DNA from: Bacteroidota bacterium
GTDB taxonomy: Bacteria; Bacteroidota; Bacteroidia; Bacteroidales; Dysgonomonadaceae
Direction of reading: 5' to 3'
DNA length: 64,000 nucleotides
NCBI GenBank assembly: GCA_023424395.1
Contig: JAFADY010000021.1
Span: forward strand, 288,660-352,659
The translations under genes and the position numbers were made by a program. Every line of letters begins with the position of its first letter. The stretch's first letter is position 1. Shown here in pieces: positions 35,457 through 42,927 of the stretch. The notes under the pieces were generated by a model. That model ran no database searches. It saw only the letters and a list, made by a program, of their open reading frames with translations, and had not been told where the DNA came from.

Positions 35457-35927
35457 CTAATTAAGAGAATTAATAACTCTACCTTCTGCAATCTTTATTT
35501 TCTTCTTGCGCATAAATAAATGTCCAAAATTCCAACTTTCTCTAATTTCGGATTTGGTTCTCACGTTTATTTTGAAAGAGCCTGAAAACCAATCAGCAAA
35601 AATTAATCCATCTTTATCGGATTCCCTCCCAATTCTATTTATAGAAACACTTTCCTTAAAATTACAATCGTAAATAGCTTTTAAATAGAATTGATTGTCT
35701 TTTATTTCCCAAACAGCTTTATATCCTCTCCAACAATTAGTTATAACAAATTCAGGGAAAAATCCGGGATTGTGTAAGTGACCTTTTTTGTAAAATTGCT
35801 CAAGAGGAAATTGATCGATTAGAATCGTATCACTTCCTATAATCAGTAAATCAGACGTTTGAATTGTCCCAAAACTTTTAATTGAAAAAGTGAATATGAA
35901 CAAAGAAACAAATATTATTTTTCTCAT
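35457..35927 (-). CDS. Secreted hypothetical protein, immunity-like
   Basis: A 156-residue protein with a signal peptide (IIFVSLFIFTFSIKSFG). The mature part has SDTILIDQFPLEQFY and TNCWRGYKAVWEIKDNQFYL, a pattern I associate with a family of Bacteroidota accessory-region proteins found near polymorphic toxins, though I cannot name it. Mixed beta-rich domain, no catalytic motif. Lies beside the barstar gene, supporting a small immunity-gene cluster. Function unknown. Confidence 0.65.
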   Translation of the reverse strand: MRKIIFVSLFIFTFSIKSFGTIQTSDLLIIGSDTILIDQFPLEQFYKKGHLHNPGFFPEFVITNCWRGYKAVWEIKDNQFYLKAIYDCNFKESVSINRIGRESDKDGLIFADWFSGSFKINVRTKSEIRESWNFGHLFMRKKKIKIAEGRVINSLN

Positions 35928-36012
35928 AATTGATTTTTTATTAAATGCTATTAATTTTTATAAATGCGTCAGACCGTTCATCGGTCAGACACGTTCTCCT
36001 TTTCCCCCACTC

Positions 36013-37863
36013 TCATTTACTCAACTGCTCCACAGTCTCCACTAATCGAATAAACTCTCTCCGATAACCGTTCGGATCATCGTCCAACCCTTTGCGGGCA
36101 AGATTGATTACGTTGGAATAAGTGGCATCGCCTTTGAAATCGGAATCGCGCAACAGTTGTCCGAACATAGCGACCGCCATCGCGAAATTGAAATCGGGCG
36201 AAACATTTACGTTCACTTTGTTTGCCAAAACGGGAACCTCTAATTTTTTGCTCACGTCTTCGTTGGGCTTTTTGTAGCGAAGTTTTACGGTCAATAACTC
36301 TTTGGAATCGGTAAACTTGGGTATCGCTACATCGTTTTTGGTTGTTTGGTATTTCAGTTTATCCACGCTGCCCACAGGCGCATCTACGCCTACGGGAACG
36401 ATTTCATAAAGTGCCGTAACCGTGTGTCCGGCGCCCAGTTCGCCCGCATCTTTGGTGTCGTCGTTAAAATCTTCGTCGTTCAACAACCGGGTTTCGTAGC
36501 CTAATAACCGATATGCGTTTACGAACGCGGGATTAAACTCCACCTGTAATTTCACGTCTTTTGCCACGGCGTACATTGTGCTGCCAAACTCGTTTACGAG
36601 TACTTTATTGGCTTCCTGCAAATTGTCGATATACGCGTGATTACCGTTTCCTTTTTGCGCCAACGTTTGCAGTTTGTTGTCTTTGTAATTTCCCATTCCG
36701 TAACCGAGAACGGTTAAGAAAATACCCGATTTTCGTTTGGTTTCAATCAACGATTTCAATCCTTCGTTACTCGAAACGCCCACGTTAAAATCGCCGTCCG
36801 TACACAAAATCACCCGATTATTTCCGCCCTTCACAAAGTTCTTTTCGGCAATTTTATACGCCAACTCAATGCCCGCGCCTCCGGCGGTGGAGCCTCCGGC
36901 TTGCAAGTTTTCCAACGCGTCCATAATTTTCTGCTTGTCGGATGCGCTCGTGGATGGTAACGCTTCACCCGCCGCCCCGGCGTAGGTAACAATTGCCACG
37001 CGGTCTTTCGGGCGCAGATTATTGAGCAACAGCTTCATCGACGATTTCACCAACGGCAATTTATCTGCCCCGTACATCGAACCCGAAACGTCAATTAGAA
37101 ACACGAAATTGCTTGCCGGAAGCGTTTCCGAAGGAATTTCTTTCGCCTTCACACCGATACGTACGATGCTGTGTTTTTTGTTCCACGGACAAACGGCAGT
37201 TTCGGTAACAATATTTACCGGATGCTCGCCCGTTGGCTGCGGATAATTGTATGAGAAATAATTAACCATTTCTTCCACACGCACCGCGTCTTTTTGCGGC
37301 ATTTGTCCCTGATTAATCAGCCGGCGAATGTTCCCGTACGATGCCGCGTCCACATCCAATGAAAACGTGGAAAGCGGATTTTTAACGGCAGAAAGAAAAC
37401 GGTTTTCTTTAAAAGCCTCGTATTCTTCGGTATTCACTTCCTGCGGATACGGAATAACCATAGGCGGACGGTAGTAAGAACGATTGCCAACACCCATAAC
37501 GCTGCCCACTTTCGATTCCATCTTCTGTGTTCCGAACGCCACTACAACCACTTCTTCCAATGCTTCCAAATCGGGTTTCAAATACACATCAAGCTTTGCA
37601 TCTTTCACTTTCACTTCCTGCGCTTTGTAACCAATGTACGAAAAAACGAGCGTTTTTCCTTTTTTAGTTTTTATCCGATAACGTCCGTTCACGTCGGAAA
37701 CCGTTCCGATATTGGTTCCTTTTTGCTGAATGGTGGCACCTATAATGGGTTGCTTTTGATCATCGAACACCGTTCCGCTTACTTCTATTTGCTGCGCCGC
37801 GGAAGCGAAAATAAATCCCGTCATAAAAAGAATCATCCCGATTCGTTGCAATGTTGTCTTCAT
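36013..37863 (-). CDS. VWA-domain protein with SusC-like N-terminal module
   Basis: A 616-residue exported protein (signal peptide to SAAQ, about residue 24). Order: CarboxypepD_reg-like domain (25-108, EVSGTVFDDQKQPIIGATI); the motif EEVVVVAFGTQKMESKVGSV, as in the N-terminal part of SusC receptors; a vWF_N domain (YEAFKENRFLSAVKNPLSTF); a VWA domain with an intact MIDAS DVSGSMYG at about 258; and a DUF3520-type C-terminus. It probably acts in the periplasm or at the outer membrane, binding a metal-dependent protein partner. It is divergent from an ECF sigma gene and shares its SusC-like motif with the anti-sigma-like protein there, so the three are likely one system. Confidence 0.88.
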   Translation of the reverse strand: MKTTLQRIGMILFMTGFIFASAAQQIEVSGTVFDDQKQPIIGATIQQKGTNIGTVSDVNGRYRIKTKKGKTLVFSYIGYKAQEVKVKDAKLDVYLKPDLEALEEVVVVAFGTQKMESKVGSVMGVGNRSYYRPPMVIPYPQEVNTEEYEAFKENRFLSAVKNPLSTFSLDVDAASYGNIRRLINQGQMPQKDAVRVEEMVNYFSYNYPQPTGEHPVNIVTETAVCPWNKKHSIVRIGVKAKEIPSETLPASNFVFLIDVSGSMYGADKLPLVKSSMKLLLNNLRPKDRVAIVTYAGAAGEALPSTSASDKQKIMDALENLQAGGSTAGGAGIELAYKIAEKNFVKGGNNRVILCTDGDFNVGVSSNEGLKSLIETKRKSGIFLTVLGYGMGNYKDNKLQTLAQKGNGNHAYIDNLQEANKVLVNEFGSTMYAVAKDVKLQVEFNPAFVNAYRLLGYETRLLNDEDFNDDTKDAGELGAGHTVTALYEIVPVGVDAPVGSVDKLKYQTTKNDVAIPKFTDSKELLTVKLRYKKPNEDVSKKLEVPVLANKVNVNVSPDFNFAMAVAMFGQLLRDSDFKGDATYSNVINLARKGLDDDPNGYRREFIRLVETVEQLSK

Positions 37864-37955
37864 AAGATTTCGTTTTAAATATTATTTTTTTGAAGTTTCT
37901 ATCCAAATAGATGCAAATCGGCGCGAAATTCCATAACCTTAACCAATAAATTTCT

Positions 37956-37963
37956 TACTTTTG
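37956..37963 (+). promoter_or_regulatory. -7 element for ECF sigma operon
   Basis: TACTTTTG fits TAnnTTTG, 33 bases before the proposed sigma-factor start, in the 133-bp divergent gap with the VWA gene. No -33 TTTG is seen. Confidence 0.45.
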
Positions 37964-37996
37964 TGTTCGGGTCAAATGTATTGAAACCACAACGCA

Positions 37997-38569
37997 TTGG
38001 AATTCAACAGGAACATAGCAAACTTATCGAACGAAGAATTGTTTGAACTCTATAAAAACGAACGTCAAACGGCTTGTTTTCACGAACTCTTCCGCCGCTA
38101 TATCCCGATGTTGTACGGTTTGTGTTTGAAATACCTCGGCAACGAACCCGATGCGCAAGACGCGGTAATGGATTTGTTTGAAAGTTTGAACGAAAAAGTT
38201 GCAAACTACGAAATAACCAACTTTCACTCGTGGCTTTACACGGTTGCCAAAAACCATTGTTTGTTGAAGTTGCGGAAAGAAAAACAGGTTTTTTTCGAAG
38301 ATATTAACGAAACGGTTATGGAAAACGGCGATTTTTTCACTCTATTGGATGAGGAGCAATCGAACGAAGAAAAATCGGCGTTGGAATATTGTATGACGGA
38401 GTTGGGAGTGGAACAGCGAACGAGCATCGAGTATTTTTATTACGAAAACAAATCGTATGCCGACATCGTTTCCCTTACAGGATATACGCTCGACAAAGTA
38501 AAAAGTTACATACAGAACGGAAAACGAAATTTAAAGAATTGCATTTTAAGACTTAGAGCGAAGGGCTAA
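37997..38569 (+). CDS. ECF-type RNA polymerase sigma factor
   Basis: A 190-residue sigma-70 family protein with region 2 (CFHELFRRYIPMLYGLCLKYLG, then PDAQDAVMDLFESL) and region 4 (GVEQRTSIEYFYYENKSYADI, then SLTGYTLDKVKSYIQNGKRN). Upstream in-frame TGA at 37982 rules out a longer protein, and no ATG exists before region 2, so TTG at 37997 is the best start; the unusual codon may limit expression. It is followed after 50 bases by a transmembrane protein with anti-sigma character. The TM protein most likely controls it. Confidence 0.88.
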   Translation: MEFNRNIANLSNEELFELYKNERQTACFHELFRRYIPMLYGLCLKYLGNEPDAQDAVMDLFESLNEKVANYEITNFHSWLYTVAKNHCLLKLRKEKQVFFEDINETVMENGDFFTLLDEEQSNEEKSALEYCMTELGVEQRTSIEYFYYENKSYADIVSLTGYTLDKVKSYIQNGKRNLKNCILRLRAKG

Positions 38570-38619
38570 GGGCTGAGAGTTTTCACTCGTAACCCGAACC
38601 ACGCAACTCGTAACAAAAA

Positions 38620-39834
38620 ATGAATTTTAGAGACTACATACACGGCAAACGGTACGGAAAAGAAGCCAATCAACTGGAGCGCGAAGCAATGAACGACGCG
38701 TTTCTGCAAGACGCCATCGACGGTTACGATTCGGTGCAGGGCGACCATTTTTCCGCTATCGAAAAGTTGGAGAAACAACTTACGCCACCACCCAAACGCG
38801 TCGATAAACGTGTATGGATGTGGGCTGCAGCCGCTGTGCTCGTGCTGCTGATAGGCATTCCGTTTTTGTTGCGCCAACCCGATGCAAAAGATGTGCAGGT
38901 GGCATCCTCAACGGAAACGGCGAAGAAAACCGAATCCGATGTTCTTTTGCCTCAAAAAGATACGATTTTAATGGCGGACAACATAGAACAAGAAGCGTTG
39001 CCGACCGCAAAACCACCTATTCAGGAAGAAAAAACCGCAAAACGTGAAACGGTTTTGGCTCCCGAAGAAGACAAAATTATTCAACCCGAAAAAAAACTGA
39101 CAACTCCGAAAGAGCCTGAAAGAGTTACGGCGCAAGCAAAAATTGATTCTTCTGTGAGCGAACAACTGCAAGGACGGGTTGCGGGCGTTGCGGTTTCTTC
39201 GGAAAGCGAAAACAAATTGTCGAGGAACGTACGTATCAGAGGTGCATCTTCCATTGCTTCATCAAACCAAAAATTAGTTTACGGAAGGCTTGTGGATCCG
39301 TCGGGCGAACCGATTATCGGTGGAACCATAAACATTAAAAATACGCAGTTCGGCACCGTTACAGACACCGAAGGAAAATTTAAATTGACCGTTCCTGATA
39401 CCGAAAAGGGAACGCTTGTAGCTTCGTACGTGGGGTATGAAAGCAGTGAAATACCGCTCAAAGAAAACGTTGGCAATATTGTTATGAAAGAAAATACCGA
39501 TCTGTTGAGCGAGGTAGTGGTTCTGGGGTTTGGAACGCAAAAAAAGGAGACAAAAGTAGGCTCTGTATCGAAAGTCAAGGACGAAGCTGCTACTTTTGGC
39601 GAAGTAGAATTTAAACGCTATTTCGAAGAAAATTTCGATAAAACCCTGTGTGCGAATGACCCTATTTCAGTTACAGTGGAATTTTATGTGAACGGGAAAG
39701 GGCAACCGGGAAATATTGTGATAAAAGAAAATTCGTGTCCCGATTTGGAGGTAGAAATCAAACGCCTGTTGTTGGGTTCTCCCGTTTGGTCTGAAACCGA
39801 CCGCAAAGTAACGCTGAACATTGAAATTGAATGA
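38620..39834 (+). CDS. Anti-sigma-like TM protein with permuted SusC modules and TonB_C domain
   Basis: A 404-residue single-pass protein. Residues 1-65 are cytoplasmic and charged (MNFRDYIHGKRYGKEANQLE), in the position of an anti-sigma domain; the membrane helix is 66-84; a Lys/Glu/Pro linker runs to about 180. Then come a SusC plug-like piece (LQGRVAGVAVSS to NVRIRGASSI, 183-212), a CarboxypepD_reg-like domain (219-292), the SusC-type motif EVVVLGFGTQKKETKVGSV (298-316), and a TonB C-terminal-like domain (about 326-404). In SusC the plug follows the regulatory domain; here the order is reversed. It follows the ECF gene by 50 bases and overlaps the next gene by ATGA. Confidence 0.85.
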   Translation: MNFRDYIHGKRYGKEANQLEREAMNDAFLQDAIDGYDSVQGDHFSAIEKLEKQLTPPPKRVDKRVWMWAAAAVLVLLIGIPFLLRQPDAKDVQVASSTETAKKTESDVLLPQKDTILMADNIEQEALPTAKPPIQEEKTAKRETVLAPEEDKIIQPEKKLTTPKEPERVTAQAKIDSSVSEQLQGRVAGVAVSSESENKLSRNVRIRGASSIASSNQKLVYGRLVDPSGEPIIGGTINIKNTQFGTVTDTEGKFKLTVPDTEKGTLVASYVGYESSEIPLKENVGNIVMKENTDLLSEVVVLGFGTQKKETKVGSVSKVKDEAATFGEVEFKRYFEENFDKTLCANDPISVTVEFYVNGKGQPGNIVIKENSCPDLEVEIKRLLLGSPVWSETDRKVTLNIEIE

Positions 39835-40487
39835 GTTCTGATAAATTTTACACCGTTCGTGAAGAGCGCGCCAATTACATCACGCACGCCTTTGGCGTGT
39901 TGATGGCTTTTACGGCAACTTTGCTGCTACTTCGCAAAGCGTTTATTGCCGATGATCCGTGGGCGCTCCTCGCCTACTCTATTTTCGGTGTTGGAATGTT
40001 GGCGTGTATGCTTGCTTCCACCGTTTATCATTTCGTACAGGAACCCGCACGCAAAGCGCAGCTGCGCCATTTCGACCACGCCAGCATTTACCTGCTTATC
40101 GCGGCAAGTTATTCGCCGTTCACGCTTATCCTGTTGCGCGAAGCGCAGCTTTGGGGGTGGTTGCTTTTCGGCTTGGTGTGGACGATTGCGCTTGTGGGCA
40201 TTGCCGTGAGTTTTGGGAAGTTGAAAAAAAACAGCCACCTGAAAACCGCGTCGTATGTGTTGATGGGATTGGTGGTGCTCATTGCTTTTAAGCCGCTGAT
40301 TGAAATGGCAAAAGAGAAAAACTGCATCGAGGTAATTTGGTGGCTTATCGCCGGAGGCGTGTTTTACATCGTGGGCGCCGTTATTTACGCCACCGCCAAG
40401 CGGGAATTCGTGCACGCGGTTTTTCATATTTTCGTGCTTTTAGGGTTGGCCTGCCATATCGTTTCGGCGTATTTGATACCGATGTGA
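39831..40487 (+). CDS. Hemolysin III / TrhA family membrane protein
   Basis: A 218-residue protein with seven hydrophobic helices. The N-terminal EERANYITHAFGVLMA, SSTVYHF (here ASTVYHFVQ) with FDHASIYLLIAASYSPF and the C-terminal HAVFHIFVLLGLACHIV carry the conserved Ser-His and His residues of the PAQR/hemolysin III superfamily, which bind zinc. Bacterial members (TrhA, YqfA) affect membrane homeostasis; the haemolysin label is historical. The start overlaps the stop of the anti-sigma-like gene (ATGA), so it belongs to that operon by translation coupling. Confidence 0.9.
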   Translation: MSSDKFYTVREERANYITHAFGVLMAFTATLLLLRKAFIADDPWALLAYSIFGVGMLACMLASTVYHFVQEPARKAQLRHFDHASIYLLIAASYSPFTLILLREAQLWGWLLFGLVWTIALVGIAVSFGKLKKNSHLKTASYVLMGLVVLIAFKPLIEMAKEKNCIEVIWWLIAGGVFYIVGAVIYATAKREFVHAVFHIFVLLGLACHIVSAYLIPM

Positions 40488-40596
40488 AAGATTTACATAT
40501 GATCCATATTTATTGCGTAAATAAACACGTTCGTCCAACATCGCAAATCCTCCGCTCCTTTATTTCCAACATTAAGAAATGAAAGATTGAAGATAA

Positions 40597-41079
40597 ATGA
40601 CAAAATCTAAAGTTCATAAGGACGAAATTGACTGGTTGATTTCAGTATATAAAACATCTGAAGATGAAGAATTAATGAATGAATCTTTGGAGAAAATTTT
40701 GGATTTTGGATTGAATGAGAAATAAATAAATGAAAGATTTGAATTAATAAAATCTGATAAGGACAGTTTAAATGCATTTAATAAAGCGTGGAAAAAACAA
40801 GCAGAAAGAAATGAATTTGAAAAATACACAACTCTCGAAATGATTAAAATCTTCCTTTTTGGACCTTATAAATTATTCAAATTTTTCGACAGCGGACTAA
40901 GAGAATTATGGGATTTCAATTATAAAACTAAATTCCGACAAAAATTGATTTTATTGATATTAGGAACAATTTTTTGGATACTATTCGTTATTGGCGCATA
41001 CAAGTATTATGAGTATAAAAGAATTCAAGAAATTGAAAACGTGGATATTTCCGATTGGGAAAGAAACATAATTGAATAA
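40597..41079 (+). pseudogene. Membrane protein gene split by an in-frame TAA
   Basis: ATG at 40597 opens a frame that meets TAA at 40723 after 42 codons, then continues in the same frame, without stop, to 41079. Read through the TAA, it would give about 160 residues: a charged soluble N-terminal half (KVHKDEIDWLISVYKTSEDE, then INERFELIKSDKDSLNAFNK) and a membrane helix (KLILLILGTIFWILFVIGAY) near the C-terminus. The stop falls in an AAATAAATAAAT tract. The 3' part could still be translated from the ATG at 40840 (79 residues). Not recognised as a known family. Confidence 0.65.
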
Positions 41080-41192
41080 AACATAGGGCATAACAGGCGG
41101 GATATATCAAACGTAAATTAATAAATAACTATCAAATTATCTTATTGAATTCAGTTTTAACAGAACGAAATATCAACTTATTTATGACAAAT

Positions 41193-41219
41193 AGATTCTT
41201 CACTGCGTTCAGAATGACA
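41193..41219 (-). repeat. Dispersed GTCATTCTGAAC repeat
   Basis: On the minus strand TGTCATTCTGAACGCAGTGA then AGAATCT, a word often seen dispersed between genes in many bacterial genomes. It lies between a pseudogene and a convergent transporter gene. Confidence 0.6.
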
Positions 41220-41291
41220 AAATGAAAAAAGGACATTTCATTATGAGATTCTCTCAATCAAGTACCAAACGCAAAGCCCTCGCCACAACCA

Positions 41292-41324
41292 AAAAAGCGA
41301 ACCCCTTTTACAGATTCGCTTTTT
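41292..41324. terminator. Bidirectional terminator before MFS gene stop
   Basis: AAAAAGCGAA (41292-41301) and TTCGCTTTTT (41315-41324), with T-runs produced on both strands, 26 bases beyond the MFS stop codon. Confidence 0.8.
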
Positions 41325-41349
41325 CTATTTTTATTCGTGTAGCAACTTG

Positions 41350-42768
41350 TTACATATCTCTAATTTCACTTTCCACTACCGCTTCTTCCGCCACGATATT
41401 CGGTTTTTCCAACCCATATCCTTTGCGTTTGTCTTCGGCTTTGAGCAGGAAAGCAAAAACGAGCGCCAACACGCCGAATCCGGCAAAAATAAGCATCGGG
41501 AGCGTGTAATCGTAAGTGTTTACGGTAAGCCCGTCGCGAACGGTTTGTCCGCTAATGCAATATTTTTCGAGCACCCAACCGATAAGCAGCGGAACGCCCA
41601 TCAATCCCCAATTCTGCACGTAAAAGATCATCGCGTAAGCGGTTCCCAATCGTTTCTCGGGAACGATTTTCGGAACCGAAGGCCACATTGCCGAAGGCAC
41701 CAACGAAAATCCAATTCCCAAAATAATTACGAGGATAATGGCAATCACCCAATTATCGAGGCTTGGGATGGAGAACATCGTGTGCACAAAAATCAGCAGG
41801 ATAGAACCCAAGATCATAATGCTCGCGCCTTTTCCTTTTCGGTCGTAAATGCTTCCGAACAAAGGAGTTAACAGGATGTTTCCGAACGGCAGCAGCATCG
41901 GGATCATTCCGGCAATGTTTTCGTCCACTCCGAACTTATTCACCATCAAATCGGTAGCGTATTTCAGGAACGGGAAAACGGCCGAATAAAACAGCACGCA
42001 AAGAATGGCAATATACCACCATCCGCGGTTGGTAACGATCTTGAAAATATCGGAAATCTTAAATTCATCTTCGCTTGAACCCGCAACCACAGTTGCAGCT
42101 TCCGATTTATCGAGTTTTTTATCCAACACCATATACACCATAAAGGCGATCATACCGATGCAAAGCCCAATCAAAGCCACCAAAACGGGGCGCGAAACGT
42201 CAATTACGCCCATCGCTTTCGCGATTGGAACCGAAAAGCCCAACGCCAAGCCTGTGCCGATGCGCGCCATTGCCATTTCCAAACCCATTGCCAACGCCAA
42301 TTCTTTTCCCTTAAACCATTTCACGATGATTTTCGACACTGTGATACCGGCAACTTCAACGCCCACGGCAAATGTGGCAAAGCCGATGCTCGCCCAAAAT
42401 ACCTGCGCGTTGATGCCTACAAGGGTTTGTCCGTCTAACGTGTTTGTAGAAACAGCCCAATATTTGATGGCCGTGCCCACTACCATTAAAATGGTCGCGC
42501 CCAAACCCGTAATGCGCACGCCTACTTTATCGAGGATAATTCCTCCGAAAATAAGCATCAGCAAAAACACGTTAAACCAACCATAAGCACTTGTGAATGT
42601 GCCGTATTCGCTTCGTGTCCAACCCAATTGCCCTTCGAGCAATCCGGCCAAAGGAGCCATAATGTCGGTCAGAAAGTACGCGCACAGCATTGTGAACGAA
42701 ACAATGAAAAGCGCCGTCCACCTCGCGGTTTTAGAATTCCTCAATGATTCTTGAATTTTCTCTGTCAT
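41350..42768 (-). CDS. Major facilitator superfamily transporter
   Basis: A 472-residue inner-membrane protein with twelve hydrophobic segments. MFS features include the GGIILDKVGVRITGLGATI loop (the motif A region between helices 2 and 3) and the equivalent FGSIYDRKGKGASIMILGSI in the second half. GWTRSEYGTFTSAYGWFNVF is the first periplasmic loop and second helix. The substrate cannot be read from the sequence. It lies after a POT peptide transporter and near the histidine-degradation genes, and MFSD1-like dipeptide carriers are one possibility. A promoter box and large hairpin separate it from the POT gene. Confidence 0.87.
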   Translation of the reverse strand: MTEKIQESLRNSKTARWTALFIVSFTMLCAYFLTDIMAPLAGLLEGQLGWTRSEYGTFTSAYGWFNVFLLMLIFGGIILDKVGVRITGLGATILMVVGTAIKYWAVSTNTLDGQTLVGINAQVFWASIGFATFAVGVEVAGITVSKIIVKWFKGKELALAMGLEMAMARIGTGLALGFSVPIAKAMGVIDVSRPVLVALIGLCIGMIAFMVYMVLDKKLDKSEAATVVAGSSEDEFKISDIFKIVTNRGWWYIAILCVLFYSAVFPFLKYATDLMVNKFGVDENIAGMIPMLLPFGNILLTPLFGSIYDRKGKGASIMILGSILLIFVHTMFSIPSLDNWVIAIILVIILGIGFSLVPSAMWPSVPKIVPEKRLGTAYAMIFYVQNWGLMGVPLLIGWVLEKYCISGQTVRDGLTVNTYDYTLPMLIFAGFGVLALVFAFLLKAEDKRKGYGLEKPNIVAEEAVVESEIRDM

Positions 42769-42812
42769 TTGTGTCTGTATTAATTTGTTTTTCAGTTATG
42801 ATTTGTATGGGG

Positions 42813-42820
42813 CAAATGTA
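42813..42820 (-). promoter_or_regulatory. -7 element of MFS gene promoter
   Basis: The minus strand reads TACATTTG, matching TAnnTTTG, 45 bases before the ATG and just downstream of the large inverted repeat. Confidence 0.55.
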
Positions 42821-42835
42821 CAAAATATATCACAA

Positions 42836-42911
42836 AAAAACTGTTTAAAACAAGCGTTTTATCTTTCGGCGCTAAAAATACGCCAAAAACAACTTGTTTT
42901 AAACAGTTTTT
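42836..42911 (-). terminator. Large inverted repeat, likely terminator of POT gene
   Basis: A perfect 19-bp inverted repeat, AAAAACTGTTTAAAACAAG (42836-42854) and CTTGTTTTAAACAGTTTTT (42893-42911), encloses 38 bases with an inner GGCG/CGCC stem. It starts 17 bases after the POT stop codon. Because the arms are capped by A/T runs on both strands it can terminate transcription, but its size and symmetry are greater than for other terminators here. Confidence 0.7.
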
Positions 42912-42927
42912 CCCGGAAAAAAGATGA

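Noticed and set aside
40488..40596. Possible short gene between the TrhA gene and the pseudogene
   Set aside because: A short frame begins at 40501 (ATG) but lacks conserved features; treated as plain intergenic DNA.
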